DNA from: Kribbella sp. NBC_00382
Lineage (GTDB): Bacteria; Actinomycetota; Actinomycetes; Propionibacteriales; Kribbellaceae
Direction of reading: 5' to 3'
DNA: 64,000 nt
Assembly: GCF_036067295.1 (NCBI RefSeq)
Contig: NZ_CP107954.1
Coordinates: forward strand, 5,580,001-5,644,000
Position numbers and translations under genes: made by a program
Notes under the pieces: generated by a model
The model's input: only the letters and a program-made list of their open reading frames with translations
Told to the model about the DNA's origin: nothing
The model's database searches: none
Shown: piece after piece, positions 16,560-24,805 of the stretch
Numbering within the stretch: the first letter of the stretch is position 1
How the letters are laid out: every line of letters starts with the position of its first letter

Positions 16560-18041
16560 ATGCCGATCACCGCCTATGACTTCGATGTAGTTGTGGTGGG
16601 AGCCGGCCCAGTCGGCTCCCTGCTCACCGCTGAGCTGGCGCTGCAGGGCGTCCGCGTCGGTCTGCTCGAGGCGCTCGTCGCGCCCACCGGCCGGTCCAAG
16701 GCCGGCACGCTGCATGCCCGCACTGCTCAGGTTCTCGAGCGGCGCGGGCTGCTGGAGCTGGTGGCGGTGAACCAGTCCGGTCGCGGTCCGGTCCCGTTCC
16801 ACTTCGCAGGCATGTTCGACCTCGATCTGGCCGAGGTCGTCGACGAGGGGCCCGCGATCGTGGGGAGCCCGCAGGCGTACGCCGAGCGCGTCTTCGCCGA
16901 GCAGGCCATCGGTCGCGGGGCTGAGGTCTTCCGCGGCGAGGAGGTCGTCAACCTCACCGATCACGGCGACCATGTGTCGGTGCAGACGGCCGAGGGCCGC
17001 TTCACCGCTCGGTACGTGGTCGGGTGCGACGGCCCGCGCAGCGCAGTGCGGAAGAGTGCGGGGATCCCTTTCACCGGTACGGAGGCGACCGTCGCCGCGA
17101 TGCTGGGGGAGGTGCAGCTGCTGGATCCGTACAACGCTCCGCAGGGCTGGCAGCGCAACGAACGTGGCTGGACGATGGTGTCGGCCTCGCTCCGTGGACC
17201 GAGCCGGATCTTCGCCTACGACTTCCGTGGGCCGCACGAGAACCGGGACGCTCCGCTGACGCTGGAGGAGTTCAGTCAGACCGTCGACTACATCGCGGGC
17301 CGGCATGTGCCGATGACCGACGCCGGCTGGCTGACCAGGTTCGGCGACGCGGCGCTGCAGGCAGAGCAGTACCGCAAGGGCAATGTCTTCGTGGCCGGTG
17401 ATGCCGCGCACGTGCATTTCCCGGCCGGCGGCCAGGGCGTCAACCTCGGTCTGCAGGACGCGCTCAACCTGGGCTGGAAGCTGGCCGCGGCGGTGCACGG
17501 CTGGGCGCCACCCGGTCTGCTGGACACGTACCACTCCGAGCGGCACCCGATCGGCGCGCGGGTGCTGTGGAACGTACGGGCGCAAGTCGCCCTCATGCAG
17601 CCCGACCCACGAGTCGACTGGCTGCGTGACCTGTTCCGCGAGCTGATGGGACTGGATCAGGTGAACGAGTACCTGGGCCGGATGATCAGCGGTATGGATG
17701 TCGCGTACGACGTGGGCCTCCCGGATGCGCCGCTGGCCGGTGAGCTGGCGCCGGATCTGCGCTTGAAGACCAGCGAAGGAATCATCACCGTGGCGCGGCT
17801 TCAGCACGAGGGGAAGGCGTTCTTGCTGGATCTCGCCGCGCGGGCGGACCTGCGAGCCGTGGCGGCCGGACGGCCGGACCAGCTGGAGGTGGTGAGTGCC
17901 ACTGCCGACTCCTGGGTCGGCACTGACGCGCTGCTGGTGCGACCCGACGGCTACGTGGCCTGGAGCGCTCGCGGCCGCGACGACGACCCCATCACCCTCG
18001 ACCGGGCCATCGCCCGCTGGTTCGGTCCAGCGCTGGTCTGA
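16560..18041 (+). CDS. FAD-dependent aromatic monooxygenase (PHBH fold, PgaE/RdmE-like)
   Basis: The 493-residue class A flavin monooxygenase has the N-terminal dinucleotide motif VVVGAGPVGSLLTAEL at about 11-26, the central CDGPRSAVRK (DG motif) and FVAGDAAHVHFPAGGQG (GD motif). A C-terminal thioredoxin-like domain follows from about 390. This architecture matches hydroxylases of aromatic polyketides and phenols. A GGGGGAG ribosome site precedes ATG 16560. It is expressed apart from the phz-like operon, and its substrate may be an aminophenol-type intermediate. Confidence 0.9.
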   Translation: MPITAYDFDVVVVGAGPVGSLLTAELALQGVRVGLLEALVAPTGRSKAGTLHARTAQVLERRGLLELVAVNQSGRGPVPFHFAGMFDLDLAEVVDEGPAIVGSPQAYAERVFAEQAIGRGAEVFRGEEVVNLTDHGDHVSVQTAEGRFTARYVVGCDGPRSAVRKSAGIPFTGTEATVAAMLGEVQLLDPYNAPQGWQRNERGWTMVSASLRGPSRIFAYDFRGPHENRDAPLTLEEFSQTVDYIAGRHVPMTDAGWLTRFGDAALQAEQYRKGNVFVAGDAAHVHFPAGGQGVNLGLQDALNLGWKLAAAVHGWAPPGLLDTYHSERHPIGARVLWNVRAQVALMQPDPRVDWLRDLFRELMGLDQVNEYLGRMISGMDVAYDVGLPDAPLAGELAPDLRLKTSEGIITVARLQHEGKAFLLDLAARADLRAVAAGRPDQLEVVSATADSWVGTDALLVRPDGYVAWSARGRDDDPITLDRAIARWFGPALV

Positions 18042-18043
18042 TA

Positions 18044-18074
18044 GAAATATACAGACCTTACGGTCTGGTTTCAC
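18044..18074. promoter_or_regulatory. Gamma-butyrolactone response element (ARE) 2
   Basis: CAGACC-TTAC-GGTCTG is a perfect inverted repeat inside the wider frame ATATACAGACC and GGTCTGGTTTC. The ACAGACC half-sites match those of ARE 1. It sits 61 bases before the receptor gene, the usual place for receptor autorepression. Confidence 0.75.
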
Positions 18075-18134
18075 GCTGGTTTGCCCTGGTCTTACCCTGG
18101 GGCGAACCCGTCGGACCGAGGGAGGATGGATTCA

Positions 18135-18755
18135 GTGGCCCAGCAAGAGCGCGCGATCAGGACCCGGCAGGTGCTGCTGCTGGCGGCCGCGTCGGTCTTC
18201 GACGAGGTCGGCTACGACGCGGCCAGTATCAGCGAGATCCTGAACCGCAGCAAGATGACCAAGGGTGCGCTGTACTTCCACTTCGCCTCCAAGGAGGCGC
18301 TGGCCCTCGGCGTGATCGACGCCCAGACGGTCGATCTGGAGCTGCCCGAGACCGGGTCGAAGCTGCAGGATCTGGTCTGCCTGACCCAGCTGATCGCCAC
18401 CCGGCTGCAGACCGACGTAGTGCTTCGAGCGGGGGTCCGGCTGACCGTCGAGGAGCGCACCTTGAACCTGCTGGGCGCCAGCCAGGCGAGCCCGTACGCC
18501 AAGTGGATCGAGATCTGCGGCGGGCTGCTGGCCGAGTCGAAGGAGAACGGCGAACTGCTCGGGCACGTCCAGCCCGCGGCGGTCGCGGAGCTGGTGGTGG
18601 CGTCGTTCACCGGCATCCAGCTGGTCTCCCAGGTCTACAGCCGGCGAGACGACCTCGCCGAGCGCCTGAGCACCTTCTGGCGGTACCTGCTGCCGGGGAT
18701 CGCGGTGCCCGGAGTACTGCCGCATCTGGCCACCGAGCTGTCGCTCGCGCGCTGA
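18135..18755 (+). CDS. Gamma-butyrolactone receptor, ArpA/ScbR-type TetR repressor
   Basis: The GTG at 18135 is chosen because GGAGG is nine bases upstream and the product then starts VAQQERAIRTRQ, which is the family's typical N terminus. The 206-residue protein has a TetR HTH at about 28-50 (ISEILNRSKMTKGALYFHF). The ligand domain carries the conserved Trp in AKWIEICGGLLAES. ARE 2 lies directly upstream. The receptor should leave DNA on binding the butyrolactone made by the synthase at 10452. Confidence 0.92.
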   Translation: MAQQERAIRTRQVLLLAAASVFDEVGYDAASISEILNRSKMTKGALYFHFASKEALALGVIDAQTVDLELPETGSKLQDLVCLTQLIATRLQTDVVLRAGVRLTVEERTLNLLGASQASPYAKWIEICGGLLAESKENGELLGHVQPAAVAELVVASFTGIQLVSQVYSRRDDLAERLSTFWRYLLPGIAVPGVLPHLATELSLAR

Positions 18756-18800
18756 CGCCCCTGCCGTCTCAGGCAAGTTAGTTCCAAATTTGGGCGCTGG

Positions 18801-18827
18801 ACAGAAACCGACCCTTTGGTTTGTTAT
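18801..18827. promoter_or_regulatory. Possible third butyrolactone response element
   Basis: ACAGAAACCGACC followed by TTTGGTTTGTT forms an imperfect inverted repeat (AAACC and GGTTT cores) similar to receptor or pseudo-receptor operators. It lies 54 bases before the start of the IS701-like gene. The match is weaker than for ARE 1 and ARE 2. Confidence 0.4.
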
Positions 18828-18880
18828 GCTTTCGTATCCGACGGCAAGTGAGGCTCTGTCGGTGTGGAGGGGACGGGATT

Positions 18881-20074
18881 GTGTCAACGCGTTCGGTCAT
18901 TCAACCGGCCTCGTCGATCGGTCAGCTCGAGGACCCGGTCGGTGAGTTCTACGGTCCGTTGTTCGCGTCGCTGCCGCGACGGGGGCAGCGCGCCACCGCG
19001 ATGCGCTACGTGCATGGTCTGTTGACGGTCCAGGGGCGCAAGACGATGCGCTCACTCGCCGAGCAGTACGGCGGTGACGCCGAGCAGCAGCGGATGCAGC
19101 ACTTCATCAGCAACTCTCCCTGGGACTGGATGCCGGTTCGCCAGGCACTGCGGGCCCAGTTGCAGCACAGCCTGGAGCCGCAGGCCTGGGTGGTCCGGCA
19201 GATGATCGTGCCGAAGGCAGGCAACCACTCCGTCGGGGTGGGGCAGGCCTTCGTCCGGATGCTCGGCCAGACCGTCAACAGCCAGCAGGCGTTCGGCGCG
19301 TGGGCGGCTTCGGAGACGGCGAGTACGCCGATGAACTGGCGTCTGCAGCTGCCCGAGGCCTGGGTGACCGACACCGATCGGCGTCGCCGGGCAGGGGTTC
19401 CGGAGCAGCAGGCCGAGACGTTCCCCGGTGAGGCAGCCTGCCGGTCGGTGCTGGATCTGGTCGACGGCTACCGGGACGCAGATCCGCTGCCGGCCGTACT
19501 GAGCGTAGGGTCACTCGACCTCGTCGCCGCCTTGCGGGAGTTCCGCGCCGCCGGAGTACCGGTGATGATCCAGGTCGGGGCAGGTCTGCAGTTGGCCGGA
19601 GCGGATGCCCGGCTGCAGAACCAAGCTGGTGAGTTGATCTCCGCCAGCAGGCTGGCGGATTCGGCCGGCGTCCTGCGCCGGCAGGTCTACTGGCTGGACC
19701 CGCAGCTCAGGTTGAGCCGAAGCTGCGCGGCGGCCATCCGGGTGATGCTGCCGACCCCGCAGGGCCGGCTGTCGCTGCTACTGCTGGCCGAGTGGGACAG
19801 GCCAGGCCCCAAGCCGGACAGATTGTGGCTGACCGATGTGACCAGCCGGTCGACGGCGGAGCTGCTGCGGTTGTCCAAGCTGGTCCCGCGGGTGGACCAG
19901 GATTTCGAGGCGATCGCCAAGGACGTCGGCATCCAGGACTTCGAGGGCCGCAGCTTCCAGGGCTGGCACCGGCACGCGACCCTGGCATCGATCGCACATG
20001 CCGTCCGCGCGCTGGCCGAGGCGGGCCAGACGCGTGTGGGGCTTGACGAAACGGCCTTGCGAGCAGTGTCCTGA
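18881..20074 (+). CDS. Catalytically dead IS701-like transposase-derived protein
   Basis: The GTG at 18881 follows GGAGGGG. The 397-residue product keeps the IS701 transposase layout. It has an RRGQRATAMRYVHGLLT-type N terminus (about 33-49), an SPWDWMPVRQALRAQL stretch, a LPEAWVTDTDRRRRAGVP segment, and a C-terminal FEGRSFQGWHRH region. The acidic catalytic positions look lost: the usual VVDE reads VVRQ (Arg106), and the GDEVYG-like site reads SVGSLDL. No terminal inverted repeats flank the gene. It has its own terminator. A domesticated, perhaps DNA-binding, role is inferred. Confidence 0.75.
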   Translation: MSTRSVIQPASSIGQLEDPVGEFYGPLFASLPRRGQRATAMRYVHGLLTVQGRKTMRSLAEQYGGDAEQQRMQHFISNSPWDWMPVRQALRAQLQHSLEPQAWVVRQMIVPKAGNHSVGVGQAFVRMLGQTVNSQQAFGAWAASETASTPMNWRLQLPEAWVTDTDRRRRAGVPEQQAETFPGEAACRSVLDLVDGYRDADPLPAVLSVGSLDLVAALREFRAAGVPVMIQVGAGLQLAGADARLQNQAGELISASRLADSAGVLRRQVYWLDPQLRLSRSCAAAIRVMLPTPQGRLSLLLLAEWDRPGPKPDRLWLTDVTSRSTAELLRLSKLVPRVDQDFEAIAKDVGIQDFEGRSFQGWHRHATLASIAHAVRALAEAGQTRVGLDETALRAVS

Positions 20075-20097
20075 CGTACTGACCCAGCAGCACTCCG

Positions 20098-20132
20098 AAC
20101 CCCTGATCCGCAGCCGCGGGTCAGGGGTTTTT
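20098..20132 (+). terminator. Rho-independent terminator after the IS701-like gene
   Basis: AACCCCTGA (20098-20106) pairs with TCAGGGGTT (20121-20129), followed by a run of T. It separates the IS701-like gene from the phz-like operon, which must have its own promoter in 20133-20279. Confidence 0.9.
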
Positions 20133-20279
20133 CGTTGCCCCATTACAACGCTTGCTTGAGGAAGTGACCAAGTAACGGTGAGGTGACGAAGTCCGGTCGA
20201 ATCCCTACTTCGCACCGCCCGGCCAAGCGATCTTTGTCCAGGCAGACAAGAGACTTTCGTTCGTTCTGAGGAGGATCCA

Positions 20280-21506
20280 GTGAGCGGTGCGACAGCCGGA
20301 TACAGCAATCTCGCAGCGGACCCGCTGGCGGAAGCCGGGGTGGATCGTGAGTTTCTGCGATCGCTGCCGGCCGTTCAGCAGCCGGAGTGGCACGACGCCG
20401 CCCAACTGGCGGCGGTGACGAGCGAGCTGGAGGAGGCCCGGCCGCTCGTCGACGGGACCGAGATCGACACCCTGAAGGCGTTGCTCGCCCGGGTGGCGGC
20501 CGGCGAGCTGAACGTCCTGCAGGCAGGGGATTGTGCCGAGGACCCGGCCGAGTGCACCCCGGAGGCGGTCGCTCCGAAGGCGGCACTGCTCGACGTACTG
20601 GCTTCCGTGATGTCTTTGAACGCCGGCCGCCGCGTGCTCCGCGTCGGCCGCATCGCCGGCCAGTTCGGCAAGCCCCGGTCGAAGCCGACCGAGCACGTGG
20701 ACGGCCAGGAGCTGCCGGTCTTCCGTGGCCACATGGTGAACGGGCCCGAGGCGGACCCGGTGTCGCGCCGGGCGCAGCCGGAGCGGCTGCTCGCGGGGTA
20801 CCACCTTGCCGCAGCGGTATCCGGTGCGCTGCGGGACCGCGGTGCAGCCGGCGATCCTGTCGCGCACGCGCCGATCTGGACGAGCCACGAGGCGCTGCTG
20901 CTTGACTACGAACTGCCGATGATCCGTCGCGACTCCGACGGCCGCGCGCTGCTCACCTCCACGCACTGGCCCTGGATCGGCGACCGCACCCGTCAGGTGG
21001 ACGGCGCGCATCTCACCATGCTCGCGATGGTGGCGAATCCCGTTGCCTGCAAGGTCGGACCGAGTACGACGGCAGACGACCTGCTGGCCATCTGCGAGCA
21101 ACTGGACCCCGACCGCGAGCCCGGCCGGCTGACGCTGATCAGCCGGATGGGTGCGAACGCGCTGACCGACCGGCTACCGCCGCTGGTGGCTGCGGTGCGG
21201 GCCGCCGGACACCCGGCCATCTGGATGTGCGACCCGATGCACGGCAACACGATGAGCACGCCCAGTGGGTTGAAGACCCGCCTGGTCGAGCGGGTCATCC
21301 AGGAGGTACGGGACTTCCAGCGCGTAGTACCGGCTGCTGGTGGTGTGGCTGGTGGGCTGCACCTGGAGACGACGCCGACGGGCGTGACCGAGTGCGCCGA
21401 TGACCTGAACCGCCTCCACGAGGTGGGCGACGTGTACACGAGCTTCTGCGACCCGCGGCTCAACCCGAACCAGGCGATCACCGTCGCCAAGGAGTGGCAG
21501 TCATGA
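20280..21506 (+). CDS. phzC: Class II 3-deoxy-D-arabino-heptulosonate 7-phosphate synthase (PhzC-like)
   Basis: The GTG at 20280 has GAGGAGG six bases upstream. The 408-residue enzyme condenses phosphoenolpyruvate with erythrose 4-phosphate to feed chorismate synthesis. Class II features are LQAGDCAEDPAECTPE, FGKPRSKPTE, HMVNGPEAD, the metal-binding Cys/His/Glu/Asp sites (GDCAE, DPMHGNT, LHLETTPTGVTEC) and CDPRLNPNQA. It is shorter than the housekeeping plant-type enzymes, as in phenazine clusters, suggesting weaker feedback control. It is the first of five overlapping genes. Confidence 0.93.
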   Translation: MSGATAGYSNLAADPLAEAGVDREFLRSLPAVQQPEWHDAAQLAAVTSELEEARPLVDGTEIDTLKALLARVAAGELNVLQAGDCAEDPAECTPEAVAPKAALLDVLASVMSLNAGRRVLRVGRIAGQFGKPRSKPTEHVDGQELPVFRGHMVNGPEADPVSRRAQPERLLAGYHLAAAVSGALRDRGAAGDPVAHAPIWTSHEALLLDYELPMIRRDSDGRALLTSTHWPWIGDRTRQVDGAHLTMLAMVANPVACKVGPSTTADDLLAICEQLDPDREPGRLTLISRMGANALTDRLPPLVAAVRAAGHPAIWMCDPMHGNTMSTPSGLKTRLVERVIQEVRDFQRVVPAAGGVAGGLHLETTPTGVTECADDLNRLHEVGDVYTSFCDPRLNPNQAITVAKEWQS

Positions 21507-22273
21507 AGGGCAAGGTAGCTCTCGTAACCGGCGCGGCCGGCGGCATCGGCGCTGCGGTGATCGAGTCGCTCGCCCGCGAAGGTGTCATCGTCGCGGCGGC
21601 CGACCGGTCCGAGCAGGTGCTGAAGGAGCAGGTCGAGCTGCTCGTCGCGGACGGGCTGCGGGCCGAGGCGTTCGGGCTCGACATCACGTCGAGCCAGGAT
21701 GTCGCCGCTGTGGTGGACGAGGTCGAGCGCAGGCTCGGTCCGATCGACTACTTGGTCAACGGCGCCGGCGTACTACGGCTCGGCACCACTCGCGAGCTGA
21801 CCGACGAGGACTGGGCCAGCACGTTCGCGGTCAACGCCACGGGCACGTTCTACGTCTCGCGAGCCGTGATCGAGCGGATGGCCGGCCGTCGTTCCGGGGC
21901 GGTCGTCACCATCGCGTCGAACGCAGGCAACACGCCCCGGACCGAGATGGCCGCGTACGCCGCTTCGAAGGCCGCCGCTGCGATGTTCACCAAGTGCCTC
22001 GGGCTGGAGGCCGCGGAGTACGGGATCCGCTGCAACGTGGTGGCGCCGGGTTCGACCGACACCGCGATGCTGACCAGTCTCTGGAAGGACGGCGCCGGCC
22101 CGGAGAGCTCGATCGCGGGCACCCCGTCGGCGTACAAGCTCGGTATCCCGCTGCGCAAGATCGCCCAGCCGGCCGACATCGCGGCAGCAGTGCTGTTCCT
22201 GCTGTCGGACCAGGCCGGACACATCACGATGCACGACCTCACGGTCGACGGCGGCGCAACCCTAGGCGTGTAA
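21503..22273 (+). CDS. DhbA/EntA-like 2,3-dihydro-type dehydrogenase (predicted DHHA dehydrogenase)
   Basis: The ATG at 21503 overlaps the previous stop (ATGA). The 256-residue SDR has TGAAGGIG, NGAG, Ser in IASNAG, YAASK and the ending HDLTVDGGATLGV. The stretches LRLGTTRELTDEDWASTF and TDTAMLTSLW closely follow 2,3-dihydro-2,3-dihydroxybenzoate dehydrogenases. Because its neighbours make 2,3-dihydro-3-hydroxyanthranilate (DHHA), the likely reaction is NAD-dependent oxidation of DHHA to 3-hydroxyanthranilate. This replaces PhzF of phenazine clusters. Confidence 0.88.
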   Translation: MKGKVALVTGAAGGIGAAVIESLAREGVIVAAADRSEQVLKEQVELLVADGLRAEAFGLDITSSQDVAAVVDEVERRLGPIDYLVNGAGVLRLGTTRELTDEDWASTFAVNATGTFYVSRAVIERMAGRRSGAVVTIASNAGNTPRTEMAAYAASKAAAAMFTKCLGLEAAEYGIRCNVVAPGSTDTAMLTSLWKDGAGPESSIAGTPSAYKLGIPLRKIAQPADIAAAVLFLLSDQAGHITMHDLTVDGGATLGV

Positions 22274-22283
22274 GGAGGACATG

Positions 22284-22937
22284 ATGGCTGGAATTCCCCT
22301 GATCGAGACGTACGAGATGCCGGTGGCGAGCGAGTTGCCGGACAACATCGCCGGGTGGCAGGCGGACCCGGCGCGTGCGGTGCTGCTCGTCCATGACATG
22401 CAGCGGTACTTTCTCCGGCCGTTCGGCGACGCGGCACCGGTGAAAACCCTGGTGCACAACGCCGCACGGCTTCGCAAGGCGGCCGCCGAGCTCGGTATGC
22501 CGGTGGCCTACACCGCCCAGCCGGGCGGGATGACCGTGGAAGAGCGCGGCCTGCTCAAGGACTTCTGGGGTCCCGGCATGACGCCGTCGCCCGAGGACCG
22601 TGCGCTGGTGCCCGAGCTGGCTCCGGCCGAGGGCGACTGGGTGTTCACGAAGTGGCGGTACAGCGCCTTCCACAAGAGCGATCTGCTCGAGCGGATGCGT
22701 GCCGCGGGCCGCGACCAGTTGATCGTCTGCGGCGTGTACGCGCACGTCGGTGTGCTGATGAGCCTCTGCGACGCCTTCACCAACGACATCGAGGCCTTCC
22801 TCGCCGCTGACGCCGTCGCCGACTTCAACTCGGCGTACCACCAGACGGCTCTCATGTACGCCGCCGAGCGCTGCGCCGTCGTCGCGCCGACCGACGTGTT
22901 GCTCGGGTCCCTGGTCGCCGAGGAGGTCCTGGTATGA
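22284..22937 (+). CDS. phzD: Isochorismatase-type hydrolase PhzD
   Basis: TAAGGAGG lies five bases before ATG 22284; ATG 22281 is an alternative. The 217-residue protein hydrolyses 2-amino-2-deoxyisochorismate to DHHA plus pyruvate. It follows known PhzD sequences almost throughout: MAGIPLIETYEMP, catalytic Asp38 in VHDMQRYFLRP, LLKDFWGPGM, Lys123 in FTKWRYSAF, and VCGVYAHVGVL. Its stop overlaps the phzE start. Confidence 0.95.
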   Translation: MAGIPLIETYEMPVASELPDNIAGWQADPARAVLLVHDMQRYFLRPFGDAAPVKTLVHNAARLRKAAAELGMPVAYTAQPGGMTVEERGLLKDFWGPGMTPSPEDRALVPELAPAEGDWVFTKWRYSAFHKSDLLERMRAAGRDQLIVCGVYAHVGVLMSLCDAFTNDIEAFLAADAVADFNSAYHQTALMYAAERCAVVAPTDVLLGSLVAEEVLV

Positions 22938-24805
22938 CCGCCCTGCTCGACCAAGTACTTGCTGATGGCAACGGTGTACCGCCGTTCGCGCTGCTCTACC
23001 GACCGGAGACAGCCGGCCGTGATCGGGTCGACCTGATCGTGGGGGAGTCGGGCGCGGTCGAGACGCTGGCCGACATCCCGCTGGCTGCGGACGCACCTGC
23101 AGGGCAGCACGAGACGCTGGTCCTGGTGCCGTACCGCCAGCTCGCCGAACGTGGTTTCCAGTGCACCGACGATGGTGCCCCGCTGCTGGTGCTACAGGTC
23201 GCCGAGCAGGCCGTCGTACCGCTCGACGAGCTGATGCGACGGTTGCCGAACCTGCCGACGCCGCTGGTCAACGGGCGGTTCGACGTCGAGGACGAGACGT
23301 ACGCCGAGATCGTGCGCCGGGTCGTCGAGGACGAGATCGGTACCGGCGAGGGCGCGAACTTCGTGATCAAGCGGTCGTTCACGGCCGAGATCACCGGGTA
23401 CGGCGTCGCCCACGCGCTGTCGTTCTTCCGCCGGCTGCTGAGCTCGGAGACGGGCGCGTACTGGACCTTCGTCGTGCACACCGGCGACCGGACCTTCGTC
23501 GGCGCCACCCCGGAACGGCACGTCAGCGTCTCCGGCGGTACCGCCGTGATGAACCCGATCAGCGGCACCTACCGTTATCCGGCCTCCGGCCCGACCCTCG
23601 ACGGCGTGCTCGGTTTCCTTGCTGATGGCAAGGAGACCGACGAGCTCTACATGGTTGTCGACGAGGAACTCAAAATGATGGCCCGCGTCTGCGACGGCGC
23701 CGGCACGGTCGTCGGCCCGTTCCTGAAGGAGATGGCCCGGCTGGCCCACACCGAGTACCTGATCGAGGGCCGGACCAGTCGCGACGTCCGCGAGATCCTG
23801 CGCGAGACCCTGTTCGCGCCGACCGTCACCGGTAGCCCGCTGGAGAGCGCCTGCAAGGTGATCAGCCGGCATGAGCTCAATGGCCGCGGCTACTACAGCG
23901 GCGTGGTCGCGTTGATCGGCTCGGACCCGGCCGGTGGCCGGACGATGGACTCTTCGATCCTGATCCGGACCGCCGAGATCTCCAGCGCCGGCCGGCTCTC
24001 GATCGGCGTCGGCGCCACGCTGGTCCGGCACTCGGACCCGTTGTCCGAGGTGGCCGAGACGAGGGCGAAGGCGGCTGGGCTGCTGGCCGCGCTGGCCGGC
24101 GGTACCGGTTCGCGGTTCGCGGATCATCCGGAGGTTCGTAGCGCCCTGCAGGGTCGCAACGCCGGTATCTCCGGCTTCTGGTTCAACGACCGGTCGTTGC
24201 CTTCGGCAAGGCCTGACGATCTGGCCGGCCGGAGCGTGCTGGTGATCGACGCGGAGGACACCTTCACGTCGATGATCGCGCACCAGCTGAGCTCGCTCGG
24301 CTTGACGGTCACCGTTCGGCGGTACGACGAGCCGTACCGGATCGAGGATCACGACCTCGTCGTGGCCGGTCCTGGGCCTGGCGATCCGGGGGAGTTGCAG
24401 CACCCGAAGATCGCGCACCTGCAGGGCACGATCAAGCGGCTGATCGCGGAGGAGCGCCCGTTCCTGGCGGTCTGCCTGAGCCACCAGGTGCTCTGCGGTG
24501 TCCTCGGGCTGGAGGTCGAGCGCTGCCCGAAGCCCAACCAGGGTGTGCAGAAGGAGATCGACCTGTTCGGCCGTCCGACCCGGGTCGGCTTCTACAACAC
24601 CTTCGCCGCACGCTCCGCGACGGACCGGATCGGCGACGTCGAGATCAGCCGGAACCCGGTGACGAACGAGGTGCACGCGCTGCGCGGACCGCGGTTCGCG
24701 TCGATGCAGTTCCATGCCGAGTCCGTGCTGACCGAGGAAGGCGTGCTGTTGCTGCACGACGCCTTCAGCCGGTTGCTCGCCAGCAATGTGCTGGTGTCCC
24801 GATGA
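22934..24805 (+). CDS. phzE: 2-Amino-2-deoxyisochorismate synthase PhzE
   Basis: The 623-residue fusion has an N-terminal chorismate-binding domain (about 1-400) with GEGANFVIKRSF, PISGTYRYP, ELKMMARVCDG and HTEYLIEGR. A C-terminal class I glutamine amidotransferase (about 425-620) has the nucleophile Cys in AVCLSHQVL and His/Glu in FHAES. PhzE adds ammonia to chorismate and stops at 2-amino-2-deoxyisochorismate without eliminating pyruvate. The product passes to PhzD, encoded just upstream in an ATGA overlap. Confidence 0.95.
   Translation: MTALLDQVLADGNGVPPFALLYRPETAGRDRVDLIVGESGAVETLADIPLAADAPAGQHETLVLVPYRQLAERGFQCTDDGAPLLVLQVAEQAVVPLDELMRRLPNLPTPLVNGRFDVEDETYAEIVRRVVEDEIGTGEGANFVIKRSFTAEITGYGVAHALSFFRRLLSSETGAYWTFVVHTGDRTFVGATPERHVSVSGGTAVMNPISGTYRYPASGPTLDGVLGFLADGKETDELYMVVDEELKMMARVCDGAGTVVGPFLKEMARLAHTEYLIEGRTSRDVREILRETLFAPTVTGSPLESACKVISRHELNGRGYYSGVVALIGSDPAGGRTMDSSILIRTAEISSAGRLSIGVGATLVRHSDPLSEVAETRAKAAGLLAALAGGTGSRFADHPEVRSALQGRNAGISGFWFNDRSLPSARPDDLAGRSVLVIDAEDTFTSMIAHQLSSLGLTVTVRRYDEPYRIEDHDLVVAGPGPGDPGELQHPKIAHLQGTIKRLIAEERPFLAVCLSHQVLCGVLGLEVERCPKPNQGVQKEIDLFGRPTRVGFYNTFAARSATDRIGDVEISRNPVTNEVHALRGPRFASMQFHAESVLTEEGVLLLHDAFSRLLASNVLVSR

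Noticed and set aside
18881..20074. An active insertion sequence
   Set aside because: The acidic catalytic positions look lost, and I found no terminal inverted repeats or target duplication around the gene.
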